DNA of 64,000 nt, taken from assembly GCF_963678635.1 (NCBI RefSeq), contig NC_087071.1, positions 620,001 to 684,000 on the forward strand, in the 5' to 3' direction. The notes under the pieces are model-generated. The model ran no database searches and was not told the origin of the DNA. It was given only the letters and a program-made list of their open reading frames with translations. A program made the position numbers and the translations under genes. The DNA comes from Symsagittifera roscoffensis. Taxonomy: Eukaryota; Xenacoelomorpha; Acoela; Convolutidae. Below are positions 42,301 to 49,700 of this stretch, one piece after another (position 1 is the first letter of the stretch; each line of letters starts with the position of its first letter).

Positions 42301-42861
42301 TAATTTTAACAAAAAGTGTCCACCATAAATTGTTCTCAAATTCAAAGAGCTTTAAGTCCATCTAATTTTTTCTCCGAAATCAAAAAATGAGTCGGTTTTT
42401 TTTCAGTTTCCTTGCGTTCATTACTCTTTTCCAACTGTAAGTTGGCTGTGTTTTCATTGCATAGGTTTTGCTGATTACATTGATGATTTTCTATGATTTC
42501 TCCGAGTTTTTGTTAGCTCAACTGAAATGTATTGCTCATTTTGTCGATTCGTTTCAGTTTTTGTTTTTGTTGAGTTTTTGTTATTTCTATTATTCAATTA
42601 CGTTTTTTTCTTAGCTAAATCTTGATTTGAATAGACCTTAATGCATTGAATATGTTTGTGGTGTTGTGTGTTTAGAGTGGGTGTGGTAAGTGGGTGGGGT
42701 TGGATCTGAAGAGTGGGGCTAGTATGGACCCGGTGGAGGGGGGAGTGCTGGACAACTATTGTGTGAAGAGACAACTCATTCACTCCTCCACTGTGATAGC
42801 CTCCAATCTACTCTTAGTGGATGAAGTCATGAAGGCCGGCATGTCTTCTCTCAAGGGATAG
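20578..42861 (+). CDS. CCT6: T-complex protein 1 subunit zeta (CCT6), six exons
   Basis: CCT6 is one of eight paralogous subunits of the cytosolic group II chaperonin TRiC/CCT, which folds actin, tubulin and many other proteins using ATP. Coding exons: 20578-21399, 30534-30750, 31653-31777, 33860-33979, 36235-36378, 42676-42861 (1,614 nt, 537 residues; human CCT6A has 531). All phases match. The start follows the family N terminus (LNPKAE at residues 7-12); an in-frame ATG seven codons upstream lies outside the conserved region. The ATP-site motifs NLGPKG (37-42) and GDGTT (89-93) and the late GAGAFEV are present, and the protein ends SSLKG as in other animals. No disabling change was seen, so it should be functional despite heavy transposon load in introns 1 and 5. 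Confidence 0.97.
21859..22227 (+). repeat. 5' LTR of the BEL/Pao element
   Basis: It aligns along its length with 29031-29477, from TTGTATCTTCTTG to AATCAAAATATCGGTGACA. The first dinucleotide is CG here and TG in the 3' copy; both end in CA. Divergence is roughly one in eight to ten bases by eye, so the insertion is old. Confidence 0.75.
22897..23697 (-). pseudogene. BEL/Pao integrase remnant, copy 1
   Basis: Two overlapping-range minus frames. 23338-23697 has the H2C2 zinc-binding domain (HTSNSHVG, then CLPCRR). 22897-23331 has the core with SDNGTSF and [10 protein letters not shown], typical of BEL/Pao integrases. The frames are not continuous, so it is dead. A further minus frame at 23759-23974 is probably upstream pol. 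Confidence 0.8.
24965..25765 (-). pseudogene. BEL/Pao integrase remnant, copy 2
   Basis: Second tandem copy of the same integrase block. The core frame (24965-25399) differs from copy 1 at a few residues. The H2C2 frame (25478-25765) is shortened by a substitution creating a stop. Confidence 0.8.
26428..27416. other. CCT6 intron 1, nothing identified
   Basis: AT-rich sequence with short frames only. It is probably decayed transposon DNA between the inverted integrase fragment and the gag remnant. Confidence 0.4.
27417..28464 (+). pseudogene. BEL/Pao gag and protease remnant
   Basis: A frame without an ATG is open from about 27417 to 27800. It contains a segment reading [10 protein letters not shown], the DUF1759-type gag signature of BEL/Pao elements. 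After frameshifts, 28213-28464 has a [12 protein letters not shown] zinc-knuckle-like segment, then [12 protein letters not shown], which corresponds to the protease active site with DNG instead of DSG/DTG. Confidence 0.75.
28756..29030 (+). pseudogene. BEL/Pao reverse transcriptase fragment
   Basis: It encodes [17 protein letters not shown] followed by NIYMDDLFG (the YxDD catalytic box). This is the pattern of BEL/Pao RT around motif B to C. It runs directly into the 3' LTR, so the remainder of pol is deleted. Confidence 0.8.
29031..29477 (+). repeat. 3' LTR of the BEL/Pao element
   Basis: It begins TGTTGTATCTTCTTG and ends AGTGACA. It is about 78 bp longer than the 5' copy because of an AT-rich insertion at about 29185-29265. 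Confidence 0.75.
29478..30533 (+). other. End of CCT6 intron 1
   Basis: It contains the foldback-like repeat at 29965-30261 and a T-rich stretch before the exon 2 acceptor. No other frame is supported. Confidence 0.5.
29965..30261 (+). repeat. Foldback/MITE-like repeat, copy A
   Basis: Matches the reverse complement of 63186-63440. Shared blocks are an AAGGG...TTGACTATTTT-like segment, GGGGAGCGCGCG, and a terminal CTCGAGAAAA..CTAGATCCGCCC. Confidence 0.7.
30534..30750 (+). CDS. CCT6: CCT6 exon 2
   Basis: Acceptor TGGTTTGGTGCAG. It encodes the apical part through [13 protein letters not shown] and [18 protein letters not shown], both strongly conserved in CCT6. It ends in phase 1 before GTGAGA. 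Confidence 0.97.
30757..30788. repeat. Simple repeat (GA)n(G)n
   Basis: A GAGA tract followed by a run of about 11 G, just inside CCT6 intron 2. Homopolymer length may be unreliable. Confidence 0.9.
30789..31652. other. CCT6 intron 2, no features recognised
   Basis: AT-rich, with a C9 run near 31527 and the T/GT-rich tract before the acceptor. No coding remnant. Confidence 0.5.
31653..31777 (+). CDS. CCT6: CCT6 exon 3
   Basis: Acceptor TGTTGATAG. It encodes [14 protein letters not shown] and VTLLIKGPN. It ends in phase 0 before GTACAC. Confidence 0.96.
31778..33859. other. CCT6 intron 3, no clear elements
   Basis: About 2.1 kb of AT-rich DNA. It has a G12 run at about 33438 and a short motif near 33208 (GAAGCTTCACTTCGCCTCTGTGT) shared with repeats at 35150, 59770 and 63140. 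The minus frame 32896-33159 has no recognisable family. Confidence 0.4.
33860..33979 (+). CDS. CCT6: CCT6 exon 4 (GC donor)
   Basis: Acceptor CTCATTGTAG. Forty codons, including [10 protein letters not shown] and the nucleotide-binding GAGAFEV. The 3' end must be after AAG to keep the frame into exon 5, so the donor is GCAAGT instead of GT. Confidence 0.93.
34790..35185 (+). repeat. SINE-like repeat with tRNA-Leu-like head, copy 1
   Basis: Related along its length to 59240-59800. The middle (about 34975-35055) reads GGCTGAGTGG (A-box), GTGAGACTCCAAATCTC (anticodon-arm-like) and GATCGAAACC (decayed B-box). The tail ends GTTTGCGAAGCGAAGCTTCA followed by CCTCTGTGTT. Confidence 0.65.
35330..35860 (+). 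repeat. Dispersed repeat family F, copy 1
   Basis: Shares an ordered set of phrases with copies at 36580, 42150, 43090, 44520, 45260, 46780, 60010 and 60665: GACTCTTATA.AGGTCT; AGGCAAACTC..TATCGAACA; AGATTTCCCAGCGG; CCAGTTTTCTCAAATTGGGT; and TCCAACTGTCTGTTGGCT. It has no coding capacity, so it is of unknown class. Confidence 0.7.
36235..36378 (+). CDS. CCT6: CCT6 exon 5
   Basis: The acceptor follows a (GT)n/T tract ending TTTAG. Forty-eight codons with [20 protein letters not shown], a hallmark of CCT6. Phase 0 on both sides; donor GTCAAC. Confidence 0.97.
36580..36760 (+). repeat. Repeat family F, partial copy
   Basis: Carries only the central part: GAAGGCAAACTCCGCTATCG through the CCAGTTTTCTCAAA phrase. 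Confidence 0.65.
36761..37136. other. CCT6 intron 5, decayed sequence
   Basis: Contains an inverted match near 36800 to the degenerate repeats upstream of CCT6 (GTGTACTCTGACAGCACTTC). No frame is supported. Confidence 0.4.
37137..37550. repeat. 105-bp minisatellite, four copies
   Basis: AGGATTATGAGAGGCAGTAG recurs at 37141, 37246, 37351 and 37456, exactly 105 bp apart, with only one or two substitutions per copy. Because 105 is divisible by three, the minus strand stays open as a 35-residue repeat. It lies inside an intron, and I do not call it a gene. Confidence 0.95.
37551..37964. other. CCT6 intron 5 between the minisatellite and family F, nothing found
   Basis: Mixed-composition intronic DNA with no recognised repeat or frame. 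Confidence 0.4.
37965..38260 (+). repeat. Repeat family F copy flanking the satellite array
   Basis: It has the 5' and central phrases of family F in order, then passes directly into the first satellite unit. Confidence 0.7.
38220..42145. repeat. 256-bp satellite array in CCT6 intron 5 (about 15 units)
   Basis: The phrase ACAGTTTTGCTTTACCGTTG (or TTTCGC variant) starts at 38301, 38747, 39002, 39258, 39515, 39771, 40029, 40285, 40541, 40797, 41054, 41310, 41566, 41823 and 42076. Spacing is 253-258 except for one 446-bp step. Units carry AAAGCTTGAATACCATCTGA and ATGTCTGTCGGCTATGTTCT. Units about 769 bp apart (for example 40797 and 41566) are nearly identical, so there is a three-unit higher-order repeat. 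Short minus frames starting MAKRR are by-products. Confidence 0.97.
42146..42470 (+). repeat. Repeat family F copy at the right end of the array
   Basis: Resumes the family F sequence (TAAGTACGAACGTGGAAATGG, then AGATTTCCAGCGGAATGACA) through TCCAACTGTAAGTTGGCTGT. Confidence 0.7.
42676..42861 (+). CDS. CCT6: CCT6 exon 6 and stop
   Basis: Acceptor TGTGTGTTTAG. It encodes the last 61 residues ([33 protein letters not shown]). Stop TAG 42859-42861. Confidence 0.97.
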   Translation, partial: SGCGKWVGLDLKSGASMDPVEGGVLDNYCVKRQLIHSSTVIASNLLLVDEVMKAGMSSLKG

Positions 42862-42948
42862 GCACACACACACACATGTACTAGACTTAAACATACAGAC
42901 ACAGTGACACACGCATGGTTGACTTGTTAAATAACGCTAACCATAGTT

Positions 42949-42954
42949 ATTAAA
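42949..42954 (+). terminator. Candidate CCT6 poly(A) signal ATTAAA
   Basis: No AATAAA occurs within about 100 bp after the stop. ATTAAA, the commonest variant signal, lies 88 bp downstream. Transcript ends are not visible from sequence. Confidence 0.3.
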
Positions 42955-43084
42955 ACATTTTACGCCACCTTTTAACAACTAGTTTTCAACGTCAGGGGGC
43001 TAATACGAAAAAATATATATTTTTAAAAGTCAAGTTAAATAACGCACTGTACCATTGCATTGCTGAAATACGCTATCTAATTAT

Positions 43085-43495
43085 GATAGAGCAAATGGTC
43101 AAAAAACGAACAATTTCTAGTTTCGATATTCGAATTTAGTTTCGCATTTTTTCAGGAAACGTCTTAAAATTTGTTCAGGCTAAAATTTACGTTTTTGCAG
43201 TTTGACATGTAATTTTTTTTAAGTGCAGTGCATTTCCATTGTTAAAAGGAATGCAAACTACAATGTCGGACAGAAAAAATGTAAAGGTCACGAAAAACGT
43301 GAGCGACTTCTAATTTTGAAAATGGAAATTAATTATCAGATTTCCCAGTAAAATATAAAAGAATAACTATTGATCCAGTTTTCTCAAATTGGGTTAATTT
43401 GATGAAAACAGTGTCTATCATTAATTGTTCTAGTTATTTAAAGAGCTTTAAGGCCATCTATTTTTTACTCTTCCAACTGTCTGTTGGCTCTGTTT
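43085..43495 (+). repeat. Repeat family F copy
   Basis: Has the phrases for the GTCACGAAAAACGTGA block, AGATTTCCCAG, CCAGTTTTCTCAAATTGGGT and TCCAACTGTCTGTTGGCT. Confidence 0.65.
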
Positions 43496-44514
43496 TTTTT
43501 TCGGCCGCTTGGTGACCAGTTATTTCTCAAAGGAAAAAAAAACACATCTAAACAATTAACACAAATACCAAAGCGTGTAAAAAGTCAACTCTGCTTAAAG
43601 AGAAAATACAGAAGATGGAGAAGCTATCTACCCATCAGAGAACATGGGAGCAACTTTTACAAAGTGAAGTTTAAGGCAGACGAAAACAGCAATCGGTCAA
43701 AATGGAACTATTTAAGTGCAAATATTGGATGATGTTTACAGTGGATGAATGCAACTGAGAGAATAGAAATAACAACTAAGAACTGGTGATTGAAGTTGTT
43801 TATGTTGAACAGTTCACTTCGGGTGATTATTGGAAAAGAAAGCATTAATCATTGTCATCAATACTGAATTGAATTCGGATTACTAGCAATTACACATCTC
43901 TAAATTCAAGTGTTCTTTTCTGATTTTAACTGCTTGCCAACTTTGAAAATATTTGATATCTGATAATTTTTGGGCTACATAAAAAAAGACCTCATTTTGC
44001 GTGCTATAATGTAACTGACGTATGTGTCTATGTAGTAAGTATCTGTTGTTTTGTTTGTCTACTTGAAATATATGAAAATGAACTGAAGCTAACTTGTAAA
44101 TGACAAATAGTTTTTTTGCCATGTATGCCCTATCTTATCTTTTTGTTATGATTGATAATTGAACATGAGCTGCTGCAAATTTATTTTCTCAAGGCTGTTC
44201 GATTTTCGCCACAAAAATATGCGTTTGAAATTGCAGTTCTTTCATGCACTGAATGAAGTTGAGTCTTGCTATTGAATGTCTGGCTTTTTTCCAGTTCCCC
44301 TCCCACTGTTGTTGTTACATACTGCATCAAAAAGTGTCAGCGTGAACAGGTGAACATTTTTTCTATTTTTACGGGGGTGGGAAACGGGAAAAGAGCCGTG
44401 TGTTCACGTTTCAGTGAACGAAGTAGACATTTCAGAGTGTTTTTTGGTTTTCAAAATTGTCATTGAACATTGAACATCATCGCAGTGAACATTCTTGTAC
44501 AGGTCGTCATGTTT

Positions 44515-44900
44515 TCTTGAGAGTGATGAACGCAGTGAGTACTATTATATAGTCTTGGTGATGTTTTCTGTTTTTTTTTTTTGTTTGTTTTTTGTTCGCG
44601 TTCAATTTTGATTTTTCGTGGTTTGACCTGATTTCTTTTTAAGGTACTAAGCAAACTCCACTCACGAACAGCAAAAGTGTAAAGGTCAAGAAAAACTTGA
44701 AAGACTGCCAGTTTCCAAAGTGTAATTCATTATATAGATTTCCCAGCGGATTAAAAAAAACTTGCCTTTTGATCCAGTTTTTCAAGTTGGTTTATTTTAA
44801 TCAAAAAAGTGTCAATCATAAATTATCGTGGAATTTTTGCTTTCTTGCCTTCCTTACTCTTGTTCAATTGTCAATTGGCTATGTTTATCTATTTTTGGGA
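44515..44900 (+). repeat. Repeat family F copy
   Basis: Begins GAGAGTGATGAACGCAGTGA and contains AGATTTCCCAGCGG and a GATCCAGTTTTTCAAGTTGG variant. Confidence 0.65.
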
Positions 44901-45254
44901 AAAGTCTCATAATTTCTTCAGGCTCAAGTTTGATTTTGCGCGATCGACATCTAGGTTCGAAAATGGATTTCAGTTTTCAGATTTTTGAAAGAAGTTATTC
45001 CAACTGGGCTTTTTTTCCAGTTTCCCACCCCCTCGAGAAATTACAATTTGGTGAAAATATCAATGGAGAAAATGTTCATGCGGCAATTTGCATGTGAAAA
45101 TTGTTGTAGCAAACTATTCAGTTGTGCACGCTGACACTTGTTATTGCGGATTAGATTCTTGAATTTAAATTTAAACATTTGTGAAGTGAGTTTTCGAAAA
45201 GAATCAACTGGGGGTGGAAATTGAAACCAATTGATACAGTTTTTCGAATCGGGT

Positions 45255-45770
45255 TAATTAAGAGTAATGAACGTAGTGAAGACTCTTATATAGGTCTTGC
45301 TGTTTTTTTTGTATTTTTTTCCAGAAGTCTTAAAAATAACTACAGATGTGCATTCAGATACATTCTTGCATAAATGAATGCACTTAAGTATATATGCACT
45401 TTTTGAGTTTAATAGAAATTCATCTGCTGAAAGTGACGTAAATAGCTTACTCCAAATACGAACGTGGAAATGGCGCGAAAAAAAAAAAGAATAATTTCTA
45501 GTTTCAAAAGTGGAATTTAAAGTTTAGTTTTCCAGAGGATTGACAATTTTACCTATTCATCTAGTTTTCTCAAGTTGGTTTGATGTTATCAGAAAAATGC
45601 CAATCATAAATTGTTCTAGAAATTCGAAGAGCTTAAAGGGCATCTATTTGTTTCATTGAAATTCGAAAGTTGAGATTTTTTTCAACAAAGTCAAATTTTT
45701 GAATGTTGATTTGCCTTTATTACTCTTTTCGAATCTTCGATTGGCTATGTTTTTTTTTTCAAAGCTCCAA
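45255..45770 (+). repeat. Repeat family F copy
   Basis: Begins AAGAGTAATGAACGTAGTGA and GACTCTTATATAGGTCTTGC. The centre matches the copy at 42146 (ACGAACGTGGAAATGGCG). Confidence 0.65.
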
Positions 45771-45954
45771 CCTTAAATTGTTGTAGAAGTTCAAAGATTT
45801 AAGGTCATCTTTTTTTCTGTTGGCTTTGTTCTCTAACTGGAAGTGTTTTACCTCTAATTTGATTTTGGCAGAGTTATATCTTTGCACCGCACCACAGACA
45901 AGCAGACAACATATACTCAAAATATAACTAGTTTCCTTCCTGGCTAATAATTGA

Positions 45955-46275
45955 CGCTGAGCCACTCTTCGCTTATTTCTTTAGGAATGTATCGTACTCT
46001 TCTGAGGTACTGTGTTATAAAAAGGTATTCTCTAATTGTAAATTACCAAGCGTTATCATATCGGGATATAGTCTTTTTTAGGGTTAACTTGTTTTACAGG
46101 ATCGCTAGCCCTCTTGGCTCATATTGAGTTCAAGTTTTCAACCATCTCTGGCACACTTGATCTGGAGGTAACGAATACGCCTGGGATAGCAAAGGTCCTG
46201 TGTTCGCATCAGAGCTTAATATTTGTTTGCTTATGTTCTGTCGGCTTAGTTGCCGCATATTAGATTTTTTTTGGC
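45955..46275 (+). repeat. SINE-like repeat family 2, copy 1
   Basis: Related to 61240-61620. The tRNA-like head at about 46155-46216 has CTGGAGGTAACG (A-box region) and GTGTTCGCATCAGAGC (B-box region). Both copies share GTTATCA..CCGG..TAGAGTTTTTT and a GTCGGCTTA tail. Confidence 0.6.
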
Positions 46276-46396
46276 TGTATCCAGTTTCTAAATGTATCAA
46301 ATTGTGTTTATACGTGTTTTAACCGACCTTGTTCTTCCATCCTCTAATTGTGTGTGTGATTAAGCATTGGCCCTTTCAGTAATGTGAATGTATTAG

Positions 46397-46730
46397 ATGA
46401 GTATGGAACATGCCTTGTCTGTTTTGTTGGACCACAGCAAAGAAGCTGAAGTTGTTGGACAGCAGAGCAAAACACACTTGTTGTCACTGCACTCTAGCAG
46501 CAGCAGCAGTCCAAGTGAAATGGTTTATTCTCACCAAGCACACCAAACTTCCTTAGAGTCCTCAGCCGATCTACAACAACAACAACAGCAACAGATGAAC
46601 AGCAGCAGAAGCAACAGTAGTGGCACTTGTTTGGAACATGTGGGAGCATTCAGCAACCGATTCGATCTGAATGGAACAAATGGACGACGTCGACACAATC
46701 ACGCCACCAGCACAGTCATAACCGCCAATG
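46397..46730 (+). CDS. Adaptor gene exon 1 (N terminus)
   Basis: ATG 46397 has an in-frame TAG just upstream; ATG 46403 is an alternative. A CCCTTTCAG at 46372-46380 suggests the exon itself starts at 46381, after an upstream noncoding exon or a spliced leader. It contains a Ser6 run and a Gln7 run. It ends in phase 1 before GTAAGA. Confidence 0.7.
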
Positions 46731-49700
46731 GTAAGAAAGATACTCTGAAAAATACAGAACAGTGGCTGTTAGTTGTTAAGAGCAATGAACGTAGTGAGAA
46801 CTCTTTATTGGTCTTGATGGTTTGTTAATTTTTTTTCAGGAGAAAATCTTAAATTTTGTTCACGCTCATTTCTGCTTTGTCGAGATTTGATTTAAGATTT
46901 CGTAGCTAAGTTCAGATTATTTTCTTTGTTAAAAGGAAGACAAACAACACTATCAAACAGCGAAAAAGTAAAGGCAGCAAAAATGTGATCGATTTCTAGT
47001 TTCGAAAGTCGAATTTATTTATCAGATTTCCCAGCGAAACAAAAGTTTTATCTATTGCTCCAATTTTTTTTTTCGATTGGGCTAATTTGATCAAAAAAGT
47101 GTCAAGCATAATTTTTTTCAGAATTTCAGGTAATTTGAAGGCCATATGTTTTTTACATGGAACTTCAAAAGCTGATTTTTTTTTCTGTTTCCTGACTCTT
47201 TTCCAACTGTCAGTTGGCTATGTTTTCACTGCTTGATAAGTTTCGTCATTTGCTGGAACGTAAAGATATTTCATGTCGTGTACCTATCGAAGCACCTCTT
47301 ATTCATTCAAAAAAGAGCAACCAGAGAAGTCTTTGAAGTTTGGTTTTTGCGAGCAAAATAGTTTTGCAGGTCTTTCTTGATCGTTTTTACTGAGTTTCAA
47401 AAAAAGAAACAAACAATTTAAGTAATACCTGCATGTGAACCAGCTATCGATCTCTGTAGAAACTACAAGTGTTCATATTAAATAATCCTTACATGGTTAA
47501 AATTTTTCTGGAAGCTTCAATATTTCATATAAATAATGCAACTCGAGCACGGTTAATATTTTCCCCGAATTTTCCCTAAAATAAACTATTTCCGGAGTTT
47601 TGAAAAGCAATTAATGCAACAACGTTTTCGAAAACCGAGCAGTTGCAATAAGGCATTAAATCTGGTGCAGCCATAAGCCAAAATTCCATATAGGATGAAT
47701 GACCTAATGTTTGCATTCGTACAATCCGAACAAAAAGCCCAATGTTAGATCCTTTGCCGCATTTTTTGGGCACTCACTCTTAGGTCTTCTCTCTGTCCGA
47801 AGTCTTCCTGGCTTGCATGCAGTTTTTGCTGGCCTCGTGCACTTGTTGTTCGAGAATGGTTTGCTCATTCGCTCCCATTTCTCCGCACTCCAAACTTCTG
47901 GATACATTAACGATTTTTTTTAGCAGATGCTGCGTTCGGTTCGGATATTTGTCTATTATTGTTATTATTGAAGAATTGTATGTATTCGTACGTTCTCTCC
48001 CCCATCATACCAAAAGTGCAATAATTCAGTTCCTGATTAAGGATTAACGGTGCATTCCCATCTGGATCTGAGTCGGCCGCTTTTTGAACTCGTTTGATAA
48101 ACTAGTGTACACCTCCTTCGCCGCTTGCTTGATCATCTCTTCGATAGATTCCTTCAGTCTGCTTCCTATGGGGTCAATAATTCCTGGGATGGCTAATTGT
48201 ATGGCGTCAAATAGTGTTTCGCTTAAAGCCGTCGTAAGTTCTTCACTTAAGATAGCAGCTAGGCGATCTCGTCCATCTTTTCTCTTGTTTTGGAGTGGGA
48301 TTTTGGTCTGGGAAGGTTCGAAGTCATCTGATCATTCGTTTGGTCCTTCATCACTATATTTCAAATTAGGATAATTAACACGCGATATATTTCGTACTAT
48401 TAAACAGTTAGGCGGCAACTTAAGTCATTCCAACCAAATTGAATGAAAGAAATCAATTTGCTTTTATTAGAGTTTATCAGAAGCAGCATAATATTTAAAA
48501 AAACGCCCTAAAGTCAGCCTGTAGTATCTTTTTATTTTTATTTTCAACATAATCATCTCAATCGAGTACATTTTACCATCATAAGAAACTAAATTGTGTA
48601 GCTTTGGAAAAAGGTTTCGATTGTCGTCCCTTAATTATCTCAGTCTGTTTTACAAGGAGAGGGAGTCGGCTCTTAATTCTTACTAAGACGGTGATTTCTT
48701 ATAAACGTAGTTGCCGTCAATCTGAATTTGGATTTATGGAAAGTTTAGCTGTTAAACTAAATTGTGCAGTCGACTGAATCGTTGTTGTCGGTATTTTTTC
48801 ACTCAAGTTGTGAAAGTGTTCACACACAAGGAGCCGACATGTGACGACGTTTTACAATCAACGTCATGAAGTGAAATCTAGGGAGAAATTTTGTCGTCTC
48901 CATCATTTGAATCAGTTACTATTATTAGGCGAGGAAAGATGGAACTCGTTCGACAACAGATGGGAGACAGAAGGAGGGGGAGGGGAAGGGGAAACTGAAA
49001 CTAATGAGTTGGATCATTCACATGAAGTGTGTGAGGGATACGAGAGCGAGTCTTCTCTGGACAGCACTTACGAAGACTCTCTTCATATGGCAGCCCTCAT
49101 TGGCAAGAGTCTCTTAGACAGGTCAGTCTAGTCTATTCCATGTCTTCCCTCCAATTCAAGTCACTCACCAGAAAACAAGAGTCTGTTTATTCGGATCCAC
49201 TTGATAGAAGAGCATCAGAATTTAACATGTCCTTCCAAAGTTGTTTTTTTTGCGCCTTAAATCAAAGTGCATTGATTCTTGATACTGATTTTCTCTGATA
49301 TTGAATGTTTTTGTAATAAATGATGATTTCAATTTTGGTGACAATGTCAGGGACATTGTTGTCTTTTGAGTTATTTTTCATCAAGTTTGAAGCTTCGAAA
49401 GATTCTTGCCTTAATTTTAACCACTTGGTTCTGTATAATAATTTAATGCTGATTCTTTCGTCTCGCGTAAAGTAATTGAGTATGCGAAGCCACTCTTCGC
49501 TTACCTCTTTTTCAACATTCCTGAGTTACTGTATTTTTTTTTTAATTTTTAGCAACGGTATTCTCAAAGATTTTCACTTTGATGTTTTTAAATCTTAGAA
49601 GCTTATGTCAAATCAAAGGTAAGCTTTTGAAATGCGGAATGGATTGTAAAAAGTGATGTCTGATATCAGCGCCATGAAAAACAGCAGCAAAACTTGGGCT

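Larger units (their letters stand above)
42862..46380. other. Intergenic DNA between CCT6 and the adaptor gene
   Basis: About 3.5 kb, mostly family F copies (about 43085-43495, 44515-44900, 45255-45770) and a SINE-like repeat at 45955-46275. No gene is supported. The short frames here (for example 43484-43732, 44460-44654) match no family. Confidence 0.55.
46731..48928. other. Adaptor gene intron 1
   Basis: Contains a family F copy at 46780-47240 and a decayed minus-strand coding remnant at about 47576-48330. Nothing else is recognised. Confidence 0.5.
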
